A stretch of 64,000 nucleotides of DNA from Streptomyces sp. NBC_01244 (lineage in GTDB: Bacteria; Actinomycetota; Actinomycetes; Streptomycetales; Streptomycetaceae): positions 5,022,001 through 5,086,000 of the forward strand of contig NZ_CP108488.1 in NCBI RefSeq assembly GCF_035987325.1, given 5' to 3'. A program made the position numbers and the translations under genes. The stretch's first letter is position 1. Each line of letters begins with the position of its first letter. Below the pieces are notes generated by a model that worked only from the letters and a program-made list of their open reading frames with translations, was not told the origin of the DNA and made no database searches. Positions 17,515 through 25,098 of the stretch are shown here, piece by piece.

Positions 17515-19206
17515 TCACGCGGGAGCCAGACCCCACCCGAGGTCGTCCCAGAAGCGCAGTTGACGCTGTTTGCCCAGGGCGCCGATCACGGCGGCGGGCG
17601 CGTGCGCGCCGTGCCCGCCGAGGATCAGGGCGGTCGGCCGGCCGGGGGAGAAGCGCGGCCAGGCGGGGGCGCCGGGACTCGCGGGCACGCCGGTGCGGGC
17701 GAAGGAACCGACGAGGTCCGCGAGGATCCCGGCGATCTCGCGCTCGGCCGGCCCGTCGCCGAACTCGGCCACGTGCTCGGGCAGTCGATGGGTACCGAAG
17801 AGGAATTTGGACGTCGCCTCGTGGGGCGTGCCGAAGTAGGGGGCGCGCACCGGGTGCGCGAACTCCATGACGTACGAGGGGGAGTGGCCCGCCCGTGCGT
17901 GGCGTTCGGCGGTGCGCAGCACGGGGTGCCGGAAGAAGGCGTCGCCCCAGATCTCCGTCCAGAGGTCGAGGGGCCGCGTGGGGCGTCCCTCGGCCAGGGC
18001 GGCCTCCCGGTAGACCGCGACGCACCGCTCGGCGAGCGAGGCCGCGGCGCCGGGCAGCCCGTACCGCAGGAAGTCCTGGACGAGGGAGGTAAGTTCGGCC
18101 TCGTCGGCCGGGGCCGGCGGTGCCAGGGGGGTGGGTGCGGACGGCCCGGTGAAGAAGGCGCCCTCGGTACGGGTGTGCACGGACAGGACCGGCAGGTCGG
18201 GGGCGGGCCGCTCGTGTTCGAAGGCCGGGAGCCATTCGCCGTCGCGCACCGGGCCGCGGAACGCGCGGCCGGAGGCGACGATCCGCCCCTTGGAGCGCGG
18301 CGCGGTCAACTCTGCCCAGGCGGCGCCGAGTTCGGAGGCAGGCACCTCGCGCAGCCCCGGGACCGTGGTGGCGAACCGGGCGGCGAGCGCGGCGTGGACG
18401 CCGCGGGCGTCCTCGGCGGTGAACGCGAGCGCGGGCTCCCACTGGTGGGCGGCGCTGATCGCGACGAGGCGCCGGATCAGCCGGCGGGTGGCGGGCAGCA
18501 GGGCGAGCTGGTGGGCGGACGTCCCGCCGGCCGAGGTTCCGACGAGGGTGATGTTGCCGGGGTCGCCGCCAAACGCGGCCGCGTTGTCGTGCACCCACTG
18601 CACGGCGGCCGCCTGGTCCTGGAGTCCCCAGTTGGAGAAGGAACCGGTCTCCGGGTCGGTCAGGTCCTCGTGCAGGCCGAAGCCGAAGACCCCGAGCCGG
18701 TAGTTGAAGGTGACCACGACGGCGTCGGTGCGCGCGGCGAGCCAGGAGCCGTCGAAGGTGGGCAGGTTCCCGGATCCGGCGATCCAGGCCCCGCCGTGCA
18801 CGTAACAGAGCACCGGCCGGGAGCCGGTGGTGGCGGGGGTCCACACGTTGGCGTGCAGGGCGTCCTCGCTGCCCGCTCCGGTGGGCTGGCAGAAGGGCGG
18901 GCCGTAGGCGGTGGCGTCCCGTACCCCCGTCCAGGGCGCGGGCGGCCGCGGCGAGGCGAAGCGCAGCGGGCCGACGGGGGGCGCGGCGTAGGGGACGCCG
19001 CGGAAGGCGAGCACGCCCGCGCCGGCGGCGCCGCGGACCTCGCCCGCGGTGGTACGGGCCCGGGGCGGGCCGGCGGCTGCCCGGGTCGCGGCGCCGGACT
19101 CGGACTCGGTCGCGGCCCCGGCTCCGGTCCGAGCCCCGGTCTGGGCCCCGGTCTCGATCCGGGTCGCGCCTCGGGTCTCGGCCGGCGCGGCGTACACGGT
19201 TGCCAT
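17515..19206 (-). CDS. Type B carboxylesterase
   Basis: A 563-residue alpha/beta hydrolase of the carboxylesterase B family. After about 55 low-complexity residues the family core begins (LAFRGVPYAAPPVGPLRF). The oxyanion hole HGGAW and the nucleophile elbow GTSAGG, with the less common Thr instead of Glu before Ser, are present. The catalytic His is probably that in YFGTPHEATSK. No convincing signal peptide precedes the core, so it is likely cytoplasmic. It starts at ATG 19204-19206, directly after the flavodoxin gene. It may hydrolyse or transfer an ester or amide of the cluster product, or remove a protecting acyl group. Confidence 0.87.
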   Translation of the reverse strand: MATVYAAPAETRGATRIETGAQTGARTGAGAATESESGAATRAAAGPPRARTTAGEVRGAAGAGVLAFRGVPYAAPPVGPLRFASPRPPAPWTGVRDATAYGPPFCQPTGAGSEDALHANVWTPATTGSRPVLCYVHGGAWIAGSGNLPTFDGSWLAARTDAVVVTFNYRLGVFGFGLHEDLTDPETGSFSNWGLQDQAAAVQWVHDNAAAFGGDPGNITLVGTSAGGTSAHQLALLPATRRLIRRLVAISAAHQWEPALAFTAEDARGVHAALAARFATTVPGLREVPASELGAAWAELTAPRSKGRIVASGRAFRGPVRDGEWLPAFEHERPAPDLPVLSVHTRTEGAFFTGPSAPTPLAPPAPADEAELTSLVQDFLRYGLPGAAASLAERCVAVYREAALAEGRPTRPLDLWTEIWGDAFFRHPVLRTAERHARAGHSPSYVMEFAHPVRAPYFGTPHEATSKFLFGTHRLPEHVAEFGDGPAEREIAGILADLVGSFARTGVPASPGAPAWPRFSPGRPTALILGGHGAHAPAAVIGALGKQRQLRFWDDLGWGLAPA

Positions 19207-19207
19207 G

Positions 19208-19786
19208 TCAGGCCTCCTGGCGGGCGCGGGCGAGGGCGCGGGCGAACCAGGCGGTGCGGGCCGCCTGGAACCGGACGGCGGCGACGGCGTCCTCGTGGAC
19301 GGTGCCGGGATCGGCGCCGGAGGCCGTGTGGGTGCCGTACGGGTTCCCGTTCTGCGGCAGGTAGAGCACCGGGTGGGCGGAGCCCATCGGGATGACGGCG
19401 GCGCCCCAGTGGCAGATCACGCTGTGCAGGGACTGGATGGTGTTGTCCAGCCCGCCGTTGCGGGAGGACCCGGCGACGAAGGCCGAGGCGGCCTTGTGGA
19501 CGAAGGCGCCCGCGTGCGAGAGGTGGGGGGTGGTGTTGACGAACTCCAGCAGCGGCGCGGCCGGCAGGCCCCAGTGCGAGGGGCTGCCCAGCAGGATGCC
19601 GTCGGCCCACTCCAGGTCTTCGGGGGTGGCGTCGGGGGTGCCGGGCTCGCGGCCCGCCTCGGGGGTACCGGGCACCGCGCGGAGTCGGACCTCCGCACCG
19701 GCCTCGCGTGCCGAGGCCGCCGCCTCCTCGGCCAGTCCGCGGACCGTACCGGTGGCGGAGTAGTAGATCACGGAGACGGTGGTCAT
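19208..19786 (-). CDS. WrbA-like flavodoxin / NAD(P)H:quinone oxidoreductase family protein
   Basis: A 192-residue flavodoxin-fold protein. The FMN phosphate loop reads VIYYSATGTVRGLAEE at residues 6-21, and SPSHWGLPAAPLLEF and AGSSRNGGL are flavin- and loop-contacting segments as in WrbA. It would reduce quinones using NAD(P)H. The start is ATG 19784-19786, first gene of the long leftward operon; only one base separates its stop codon from the esterase start. The 215-base leader upstream contains a TTGACG box on the minus strand (complement of 19,908-19,913) that could be a -35 element. A role in quinone/aminophenol redox handling fits the aminophenol product predicted for the cluster. Confidence 0.85.
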   Translation of the reverse strand: MTTVSVIYYSATGTVRGLAEEAAASAREAGAEVRLRAVPGTPEAGREPGTPDATPEDLEWADGILLGSPSHWGLPAAPLLEFVNTTPHLSHAGAFVHKAASAFVAGSSRNGGLDNTIQSLHSVICHWGAAVIPMGSAHPVLYLPQNGNPYGTHTASGADPGTVHEDAVAAVRFQAARTAWFARALARARQEA

Positions 19787-20001
19787 GCCCGGAGCACTCC
19801 CTCGACAGCGATGGAACCGGTCCCGCCGGTCAGGTCCGCGGCGGGCGGTGAGTCCTGTCGATCGTGTGCTGGGGCGGTGAGCGCCACCAACGTGCTCGGG
19901 GGCTTTCCGTCAAGTGCCCGGGCAGTGCGTCAGGTCCCGGGTCCGAGACCGCTACGGCCCGTCTGAACAGGGCAGTTGACGCCGCAGGGCGGTCCTCGCG
20001 G

Positions 20002-20790
20002 TCAGGCGGCCCGGGGATCCGGGGCGCCGCCCATGAGGACGGTACGGCGTACGGCGCGCAGGGCCGAGGCGGTGCTGCGCCCGCCCTCCGCGTCCAGTGT
20101 GGCCACCAGGGAGTGCAGGCCGCGCAGCGACCCGACGCGCCGCCCGGAGCGGCGCAGGGCCGCGAGGTACGGTTCGTTGGGGTGCTCGCGGCCGTTGTGC
20201 CGGGCGAGCAGGGCCGAGAGCTCCGTGAGCAGCTCGCGGTGGCGGCCGAGGGCCAGTCCGGCCTCCACCCACTGGCCGAGCACGGCGAGCCGCGTCTCCT
20301 CCAGGACCGCGATGCGTTCGCCGAGCCAGGCGCCCGCCTCGACCCCCGCGAAGGCGGGGCCCGTCCACAGGTCGAGGGCACCGCGCAGCCGGCGGGCGGC
20401 CGTGGCGAAGTCGCCGCGGGACATGGCCCGGTAGCCGGCGCCCGCCTCGCGCTCGAACTCGTGGAGGTCGCAGCGGCCGCCTCCGGTGTCGAGAAGATAC
20501 CCGCCGGGTACGGCCGGCAGCACGGTGTCGAGGGTGCGTACGGCACCCGGTCCGGCGTCGAGGGCGCCCGCGAGCTGTTCGCGCAGCACGCGGACCGCGG
20601 CGTGTGCCACGGCCCGGGTGTGCTCGGGCGGAGCGCAGTTCGTGAGCTCTTCGGCCAGTACTGACACGGGTACGACCTGGTTGGCGTGGGCGGCGAGGAC
20701 CGCCAGTACGTGCCGGGTCTCCGGGGTGGGCGCCACGATGGGCACACCGTTCTCGGTGACGCGCAGCCCTCCGAGTACGTCGATGTCCAC
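20002..20790 (-). CDS. SARP-family pathway activator (AfsR/DnrI type)
   Basis: A 262-residue protein with the SARP layout: an OmpR-like winged helix in residues 1-95 (DVLGGLRVTENGVPI, then VPGGYLLDTGGG) and a bacterial transcriptional activation domain from about 95 to 240. The start is GTG 20788-20790, preceded by GGGAGAG. It has no NB-ARC or TPR extension. SARPs bind heptamer direct repeats overlapping the -35 region of biosynthetic promoters. Lying between the biosynthetic operon and the butyrolactone locus, it is the probable switch that links the hormone receptor to cluster expression. Confidence 0.9.
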   Translation of the reverse strand: MDIDVLGGLRVTENGVPIVAPTPETRHVLAVLAAHANQVVPVSVLAEELTNCAPPEHTRAVAHAAVRVLREQLAGALDAGPGAVRTLDTVLPAVPGGYLLDTGGGRCDLHEFEREAGAGYRAMSRGDFATAARRLRGALDLWTGPAFAGVEAGAWLGERIAVLEETRLAVLGQWVEAGLALGRHRELLTELSALLARHNGREHPNEPYLAALRRSGRRVGSLRGLHSLVATLDAEGGRSTASALRAVRRTVLMGGAPDPRAA

Positions 20791-20809
20791 AGTTCTCTCC
20801 CTGGGCAGG

Positions 20810-20832
20810 CAGGGTCAGCGATGCTGACCCTG
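20810..20832. promoter_or_regulatory. Perfect palindrome in the SARP gene leader
   Basis: Arms 20810-20819 (cagggtcagc) and 20823-20832 are exact inverted repeats around a 3-base loop. On the minus strand a TATTCT (complement of 20836-20841) lies just upstream and could be the -10 box, so the palindrome would fall at the transcript start or in the 5' untranslated region. It may be an operator or an RNA hairpin controlling SARP translation. Confidence 0.5.
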
Positions 20833-20922
20833 GAAAGAATAGTACCCGGAAGAATGTTTTGCACGTGGGCGAATACCCAGATCTCTGCCGGCCCCTCGGA
20901 AAAAGTTCCGGACATGCGGAAA

Positions 20923-20964
20923 CCCCGGATGAGAGACCCCGATTCGGGGTTCTCTCATCCGGGG
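20923..20964. terminator. Long hairpin between the receptor and SARP genes
   Basis: Arms 20923-20940 and 20946-20964 are reverse complements over 18 base pairs with a single bulged base and a 5-base loop. It lies 33 bases past the stop of the butyrolactone receptor gene, so it most likely terminates that transcript before the SARP promoter. Confidence 0.75.
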
Positions 20965-20991
20965 CATCCGGTACATCCGGGGCATCCGCCC
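20956..20991. repeat. Four tandem 9-bp repeats (catccggNN)
   Basis: Units begin at 20956, 20965, 20974 and 20983 with catccgg in the first three and catccgc in the last. The first overlaps the right arm of the terminator hairpin. They lie between the receptor stop codon and the SARP promoter. Regularly phased short repeats could be protein-binding sites, or the by-product of slippage. Confidence 0.6.
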
Positions 20992-20996
20992 GGCGC

Positions 20997-21731
20997 TCAG
21001 GCGCCGGTCGCCTCCACCTGTGCGGCCACCTGTGCGGCCACAGGGGCCACACCGGACGCGCAGCCGACCGTGCACGGGTGCGTACCCTGCCGTCCGTACA
21101 GCGCGCGCGCCCCACGGCCCGGGGCCGTGTCCAGCCGGATGGCCAGTGACGGCACCACCACGTTCGGCATCACGTGCGTGTACAGCGCCGACACCTGTTC
21201 ATCCAGGTCCAGGCCGATCATCTGCGACATCAGGTTGAGTCCCGCGTAAGACCCCACGATCAGCTGCGACGCCACCGTGGGATCCACGTTGGGCAGCAGC
21301 TCGCCGCGAGCCTTGGCCTCCGTCATCAGGGACACGTGGAGTTTGATCCACGCGTCGTAGGGGGCGGCCCGGTCCAGAGTCAGGTTCGTCTGATCCAGCG
21401 TGAGCCGCGCGCTCGCCCGCATCAGCGGATCGTGCATCAACCGGTGCGAGAACACCATGCCGATGTCGACGAACGCCTGCACCTGCAACTCCTGGGGCAC
21501 GACGCTCGGGGCCGACGCCACCTGGGCGTCGATCACCGCCTGCGCGAGATGCTCCTTGGAGTCGAAGTGGAAGTAGAGCGCGCCCTTGGTGACTTTGGCG
21601 ATGCTGACGATGTCGGTGAGTTTGGCCTGTTCATAGCCGCGCTCCTCGAACACCACTGCGGCCGCCTCCAGGATCGCCTGGCGGGTGCGGACCGCCCGGT
21701 CCTGCATGACGAGGGGTCGCTCTGTTCCCAT
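20997..21731 (-). CDS. Gamma-butyrolactone receptor, ArpA/ScbR-type TetR repressor
   Basis: A 244-residue TetR protein whose DNA-binding part is characteristic of butyrolactone receptors: RTRQAILEAAAVVFEERGY followed by TDIVSIAKVTKGALYFHF and SKEHLAQAV. The ligand domain follows, and a short Ala/Val-rich tail closes the protein. ATG 21729-21731 is taken as start; an internal ATG eight codons later is possible. Receptors of this class bind autoregulatory elements near afsA and SARP genes and release DNA on binding the hormone. The adjacent AfsA, SDR and SARP genes support that role. A pseudoreceptor is less likely given the complete locus, but cannot be excluded. Confidence 0.88.
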   Translation of the reverse strand: MGTERPLVMQDRAVRTRQAILEAAAVVFEERGYEQAKLTDIVSIAKVTKGALYFHFDSKEHLAQAVIDAQVASAPSVVPQELQVQAFVDIGMVFSHRLMHDPLMRASARLTLDQTNLTLDRAAPYDAWIKLHVSLMTEAKARGELLPNVDPTVASQLIVGSYAGLNLMSQMIGLDLDEQVSALYTHVMPNVVVPSLAIRLDTAPGRGARALYGRQGTHPCTVGCASGVAPVAAQVAAQVEATGA

Positions 21732-21837
21732 GTGGTGTGTGCCTTTCCGTGACCCCGCCCGTCGTTCCGTTGTATTGACTTGCCGCGCAGCCGGCGGGAG
21801 GGCCGGTCTTCTCCCCGCCACCGGCACCCACGAGCTT

Positions 21838-21862
21838 TACATGCCCCGAGGTTCGTTCTTGT
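21838..21862. promoter_or_regulatory. Candidate autoregulatory (ARE-like) site upstream of the receptor gene
   Basis: The stretch starting tacatgccccgaggttcg and continuing to ttcttg resembles loosely the AT-flanked, CCNNNNGGTT-centred sites bound by ScbR/ArpA proteins. It lies in the 141-base gap between the SDR stop and the receptor start. The match is by eye only and weak. Confidence 0.25.
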
Positions 21863-21872
21863 GAGTACATTT

Positions 21873-22640
21873 TCACACCATGGAGAACCCGCCGTCCACC
21901 GGCACCGTCACACCCGTGACGAATGACGCCTTCGCGCTGCACAGCCAGGCAGCGGCCTCGGCTATCTCGGCCGGCTCCGCGGTACGCGGCTGGGGCGTCC
22001 CCGCGTGGAGCTGGGCCTCGATGCCCGGGACGGCCGCGAACCACTCCTCGACCACCTCGGTCCGCGTGGTGCCGGGCGCCACCGAGTTGACCCGGATGCC
22101 CCGGGCCCCGTACTCGGCCGCGGCGGCCTTGGTCAGGCCGATGACCGCGTGCTTGGCCGCGACGTAGGGAGCGGCCACCGGGGTGGCCAGCAGCCCGCCG
22201 ACGCTGCTGTTGTTGACGATCGACCCGCCGCCCGTCTCGAGCATCGCGGCGATCTCCGGGCGCAGGCAGTTCCACACGCCGCGCACGTTGACCTCCATGA
22301 TCTCGTCGTACAGCTTGTCGTCCATCTCGTGCAGAGGTGTCCGCCCGACGCCCCAACCGGCGTTGTTGAAGGCGCAGTCGAGCCGGCCGAACTCCTCGAC
22401 CGCGCGGGCCACGGCCGCCTCCGCGTCTTCCCGGCGGGTCACGTCCGTCACCACGTACGCCGCCTGCGCGCCGCCCGCCCGCAGTTCCTCGGCCAGCTCC
22501 CTGATCCGCTCCTCGCGCCGCGCGGCGAGCACGACCAGCGCACCCTCCCGCGCGAACACCCGGGCGGCCGCGGCTCCTATGCCACTGCTCGCCCCGGTGA
22601 TCAGTGCGACTTTCCCCTCCAGCAAACCGTGACCCCGCAT
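21873..22640 (-). CDS. Short-chain dehydrogenase of the butyrolactone locus
   Basis: A 255-residue classical SDR with TGASSGIG near residue 16, NNAGWG and the catalytic pair in YVAAKHAVIG, ending PVDGGFSMV. SDR enzymes beside afsA homologues (ScbB, JadW2, BarS types) reduce the 6-keto group or another late position of the butyrolactone hormone; that function is inferred from context. Three in-frame ATGs lie at 22,640, 22,658 and 22,673. I choose 22,640 because it begins just before the conserved core and has GGAGGG eight bases upstream; 22,658 has the same ribosome site because the initiation region is duplicated. Confidence 0.85.
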   Translation of the reverse strand: MRGHGLLEGKVALITGASSGIGAAAARVFAREGALVVLAARREERIRELAEELRAGGAQAAYVVTDVTRREDAEAAVARAVEEFGRLDCAFNNAGWGVGRTPLHEMDDKLYDEIMEVNVRGVWNCLRPEIAAMLETGGGSIVNNSSVGGLLATPVAAPYVAAKHAVIGLTKAAAAEYGARGIRVNSVAPGTTRTEVVEEWFAAVPGIEAQLHAGTPQPRTAEPAEIAEAAAWLCSAKASFVTGVTVPVDGGFSMV

Positions 22641-22671
22641 CGCCGTTCCCTCCCGCATCGCCGTTCCCTCC
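22636..22671. repeat. Perfect 18-bp tandem duplication of a translation start region
   Basis: The unit cgcatcgccgttccctcc occupies 22636-22653 and 22654-22671. On the minus strand each copy supplies a GGAGGG ribosome site and an ATG, so the SDR gene has two equivalent initiation sites in the same frame, six codons apart. Confidence 0.85.
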
Positions 22672-22704
22672 ATCGATTGGCCCCCTGCTCCGGTATGCCG
22701 CAGC

Positions 22705-23412
22705 TCAGGCAGCGTAGGCACTGCGCGCGCAGGCCGCGTACGAGGCCTCGGCGTCCACCCTGCGCAGCAGGCCCTCGTCGATCTCGCCCAGGGAGCCGAC
22801 CAGGTGCCGCACCCCGGCCTCGCGCATCTGCTGCCGCTGGAAGCCGTGCTCGAAGGTGCTCGGGTGGCCGATGAACGCCGCGCCCAGTCCGAGGGCCGCC
22901 TCGCCGACCCGCGCCACGTCGTCCACGAACAGCGCCTCCGTGTGGTCGAGGCCGAACCAGTCGGTGGTGATCTCGTGGACGCCCGGCCGGAACGAGTTCG
23001 TGCTGATGTACCCGGGGCCGTCGAAGAGGTGGGCGAGGTGGCCCAGGTGGCGGTCGAAGTGCTCCTTGTCGAGGCCCCCGTAGCAGACGGTGCGCAGGCC
23101 GAGGCCCCGCAGCCGGAGCAGCAGTTCCTCGACCCCGTCCAGCATCCGCAGCGGGTGCTGCGCCAGGTGGGCGGCCCGCTCCTGGAAGTAGACCTCCAGC
23201 ACCCGCTCCGGGGTCCAGTCCAGTCCCGCGGCGCGAGCCATGGCCCGGGCCGCGACCGTCCGGACCTGGGAGAAGATCCCGCGCTCCACCTCACCGTCGT
23301 AGGAGCCGCCCCGGCTCGTGACGAACCGGTGGATGACCGGGCTGAAGGTGTCGTTGAGGAGGACTCCGTCGATGTTCAGGGCTGCGAGCCGCAGGTGCTG
23401 CAGGGACTGCAT
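22705..23412 (-). CDS. HAD-superfamily protein with altered nucleophile, butyrolactone locus
   Basis: A 235-residue HAD-like protein. Motif I reads LNIDGVLLND, so the first aspartate of the DxD signature (the phosphoenzyme nucleophile) is N13 while D15 is kept. The cap-domain helices and the motif IV acidic pair in ALFVDDVARVG are present. HAD phosphatases occur in hormone loci, for example MmfP in methylenomycin furan synthesis, where a phosphate must be removed. The Asp-to-Asn change would normally abolish such activity, so it may be inactive or non-catalytic. The start ATG 23410-23412 faces afsA across a shared 376-base promoter region. Confidence 0.75.
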   Translation of the reverse strand: MQSLQHLRLAALNIDGVLLNDTFSPVIHRFVTSRGGSYDGEVERGIFSQVRTVAARAMARAAGLDWTPERVLEVYFQERAAHLAQHPLRMLDGVEELLLRLRGLGLRTVCYGGLDKEHFDRHLGHLAHLFDGPGYISTNSFRPGVHEITTDWFGLDHTEALFVDDVARVGEAALGLGAAFIGHPSTFEHGFQRQQMREAGVRHLVGSLGEIDEGLLRRVDAEASYAACARSAYAA

Positions 23413-23788
23413 GGCGCTCCGATCGGGCGGGGGAGGGCCGGTACGACGAATTCGGGTCAGATGTGTGCGCGGAGTGGCAGGCCCCCCTAAAAAATACCTA
23501 CCAGTACGCACTCGTGCCCGGGACTCGAAAGATACCGGACGTTCGCTCGAGATGGCCACCCACCCCGTCCCCGACCCGTGTCCTGCCCCGCCCGTGAGGT
23601 CGGGCGCTACCTGGGCGTTCTTCGCAAGATGGTGCGATGAAGCCATCCCGCCGTATGGCCTGCGTCACTCCCTCGGGACGGATGGAGATCTTTAGGCGAG
23701 GATCTCCCCGAGCAACCAAACCCGTAAGTACGTACTTTGCGGGCGGTGGAAGTATGTTGTATCCGGCCATGATGACGAGGGGGACTTC
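23413..23788. promoter_or_regulatory. Divergent promoter region between HAD and afsA genes
   Basis: This 376-base gene-free stretch separates the leftward HAD gene from the rightward afsA gene. It holds a 12-bp perfect palindrome at 23726-23737 (aagtacgtactt) flanked by CCCG and GCGGG, which together form an imperfect dyad of about 25 bases. This is the best candidate for the receptor operator. A TATGTT at about 23,753-23,758 may be the afsA -10 box. An A-rich run near 23,489-23,495 lies just upstream of the HAD gene promoter side. No small gene is evident. Confidence 0.55.
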
Positions 23789-24787
23789 ATGATCACGACT
23801 TTGGAACCGGCGGACCGCATGACCACGTCTGCTCCCACCGAGTGCTGCGCATGTCCGGCCCAGTCGGACGACCAGCTGACGACCACGGTTCCAAGAGCGC
23901 TCGTACACCGGGCCGCTGTGGCCGAGGTCTTCCTGACCGGCATGTGCCGCCCCGCGGAGGACCGCTTCCACATCCGCGCCCAGTGGCCGCGCGGACACAG
24001 CTTCTTCACCCCCATAGCGGGCACCCACTACGACCCGATGCTGATCGCCGAGACCATTCGACAGGTCGGCGCGTACGTCGCGCACGAGACCTTCGGCGTG
24101 CCGCTCGGGCACCAGTTCCTGCTCTGGTCGCTGGAGTACTCCACCGTCCCCGAGCACCTCGTCATCGGCAACGCCCCGGCCAGCCTCGACCTGACCGTCA
24201 CCTGCCCCGAGATACAGCGCCGGGGGAGCAGGCTCACCGGGCTCGTCTACGAAGTGGTCGTCCGCCAGGAGGACCGTGTCGTCGCCACCGGAAAGGTCGG
24301 CTACACCGTCACCTCCCCCGCCGTCTACCAGCGCCTGCGCGCCGAACAGCTGGCCAACCGGCCCGTGTCCGCGCTGCCGCCCGCCCCGCTCGCACCCGCG
24401 CAGGTGGGCCGGCTCTCGCCCTTCGACGTCGTCCTGGCCGGCTCCCGTCCGGGAGTCTGGGAGCTGCGGTACGACACCCGGCATCCGGTCCTCTTCGACC
24501 ACGCCAGCGACCACCTGCCCGGCATGGTCCTCCTCGAGGCCGCCCGCCAGGCCGCGCTGGCCCTCGGCGGCGAACCCGACTCCGTCCTCCCGGTCTCCGT
24601 CACGAGCACCTACCAGCGCTATGCCGAGTTCGGCAGCCCCCTGTTGATCCACGCGGAGCCCACCGACTCGGACCTGAGCGACAGCGCGCGCCGGTCGTTC
24701 AAGGTGACGGGCGTCCAGGACGGGGAGCAGGTCTTCGAGGCCGTCGTGAGCACCGAACGCGTCGACTCCGGCCTGCAGGGATTCTGA
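23789..24787 (+). CDS. afsA: AfsA-type gamma-butyrolactone biosynthesis protein
   Basis: AfsA enzymes join a beta-keto acyl group to dihydroxyacetone phosphate, the committed step of butyrolactone hormone synthesis. The 332-residue protein has the two AfsA hot-dog repeats: one from about 35 to 170 (ALVHRAAVAEVFLTG, then YDPMLIAETIRQVGAY), the second from about 210 to 325 (FDVVLAG, then HPVLFDHASDHLPGMVLLEA). ATG 23789 follows GAGGGGG. With the SDR, HAD protein and ArpA-type receptor it forms a hormone synthesis-and-sensing cassette, and its promoter region is the expected receptor target. Confidence 0.92.
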   Translation: MITTLEPADRMTTSAPTECCACPAQSDDQLTTTVPRALVHRAAVAEVFLTGMCRPAEDRFHIRAQWPRGHSFFTPIAGTHYDPMLIAETIRQVGAYVAHETFGVPLGHQFLLWSLEYSTVPEHLVIGNAPASLDLTVTCPEIQRRGSRLTGLVYEVVVRQEDRVVATGKVGYTVTSPAVYQRLRAEQLANRPVSALPPAPLAPAQVGRLSPFDVVLAGSRPGVWELRYDTRHPVLFDHASDHLPGMVLLEAARQAALALGGEPDSVLPVSVTSTYQRYAEFGSPLLIHAEPTDSDLSDSARRSFKVTGVQDGEQVFEAVVSTERVDSGLQGF

Positions 24788-24788
24788 C

Positions 24789-24824
24789 TTCCACTGCCCG
24801 GCTGGACCTCTTCCGGGCGTGGAA
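24789..24824 (+). terminator. Hairpin after afsA
   Basis: The left arm at about 24,789-24,801 (ttccactgcccgg) pairs with the right arm at about 24,813-24,824 (ccgggcgtggaa) with one bulged T and an 11-base loop. It begins two bases after the afsA stop, so it probably ends that transcript. The remaining gap to the MFS gene (to 25,098) shows no gene; a TTGACG at about 24,936 could belong to the MFS promoter. Confidence 0.65.
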
Positions 24825-25098
24825 GGTATTTCCCGGGGATTCCGGTGTGGTTCGGATGGGGATCGCTTTGAACATGTGGCGGAGATCGACTTCCGCCGCA
24901 TTCCTCGGCATGTCCGCACAGGGTGATGCGCGAACTTGACGTACCTGTGCCCGACAACTTGCCCGTAGATGGGGGTGCTCAGCAGCCTTGGGGAGGCTGT
25001 CCGGCGGTCAGCTGCTCGTCGAGTTGGTACAGATCACCAACAGCGGGCATGCCGAGGTACGTTCGCCGGCCCTGGCCGAATATAGGAGGTATCTTCTG

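Noticed and set aside
1..19786. Phenazine biosynthetic cluster
   Set aside because: PhzE, PhzD and an EhpF-like gene are present but PhzF, PhzA/B and PhzG are absent, and a DhbA-like dehydrogenase would aromatise DHHA instead. It cannot be excluded that genes lie left of the window.
20956..20991. CRISPR-like array
   Set aside because: Units are 9 bp with no spacers; there are no cas genes in the window.
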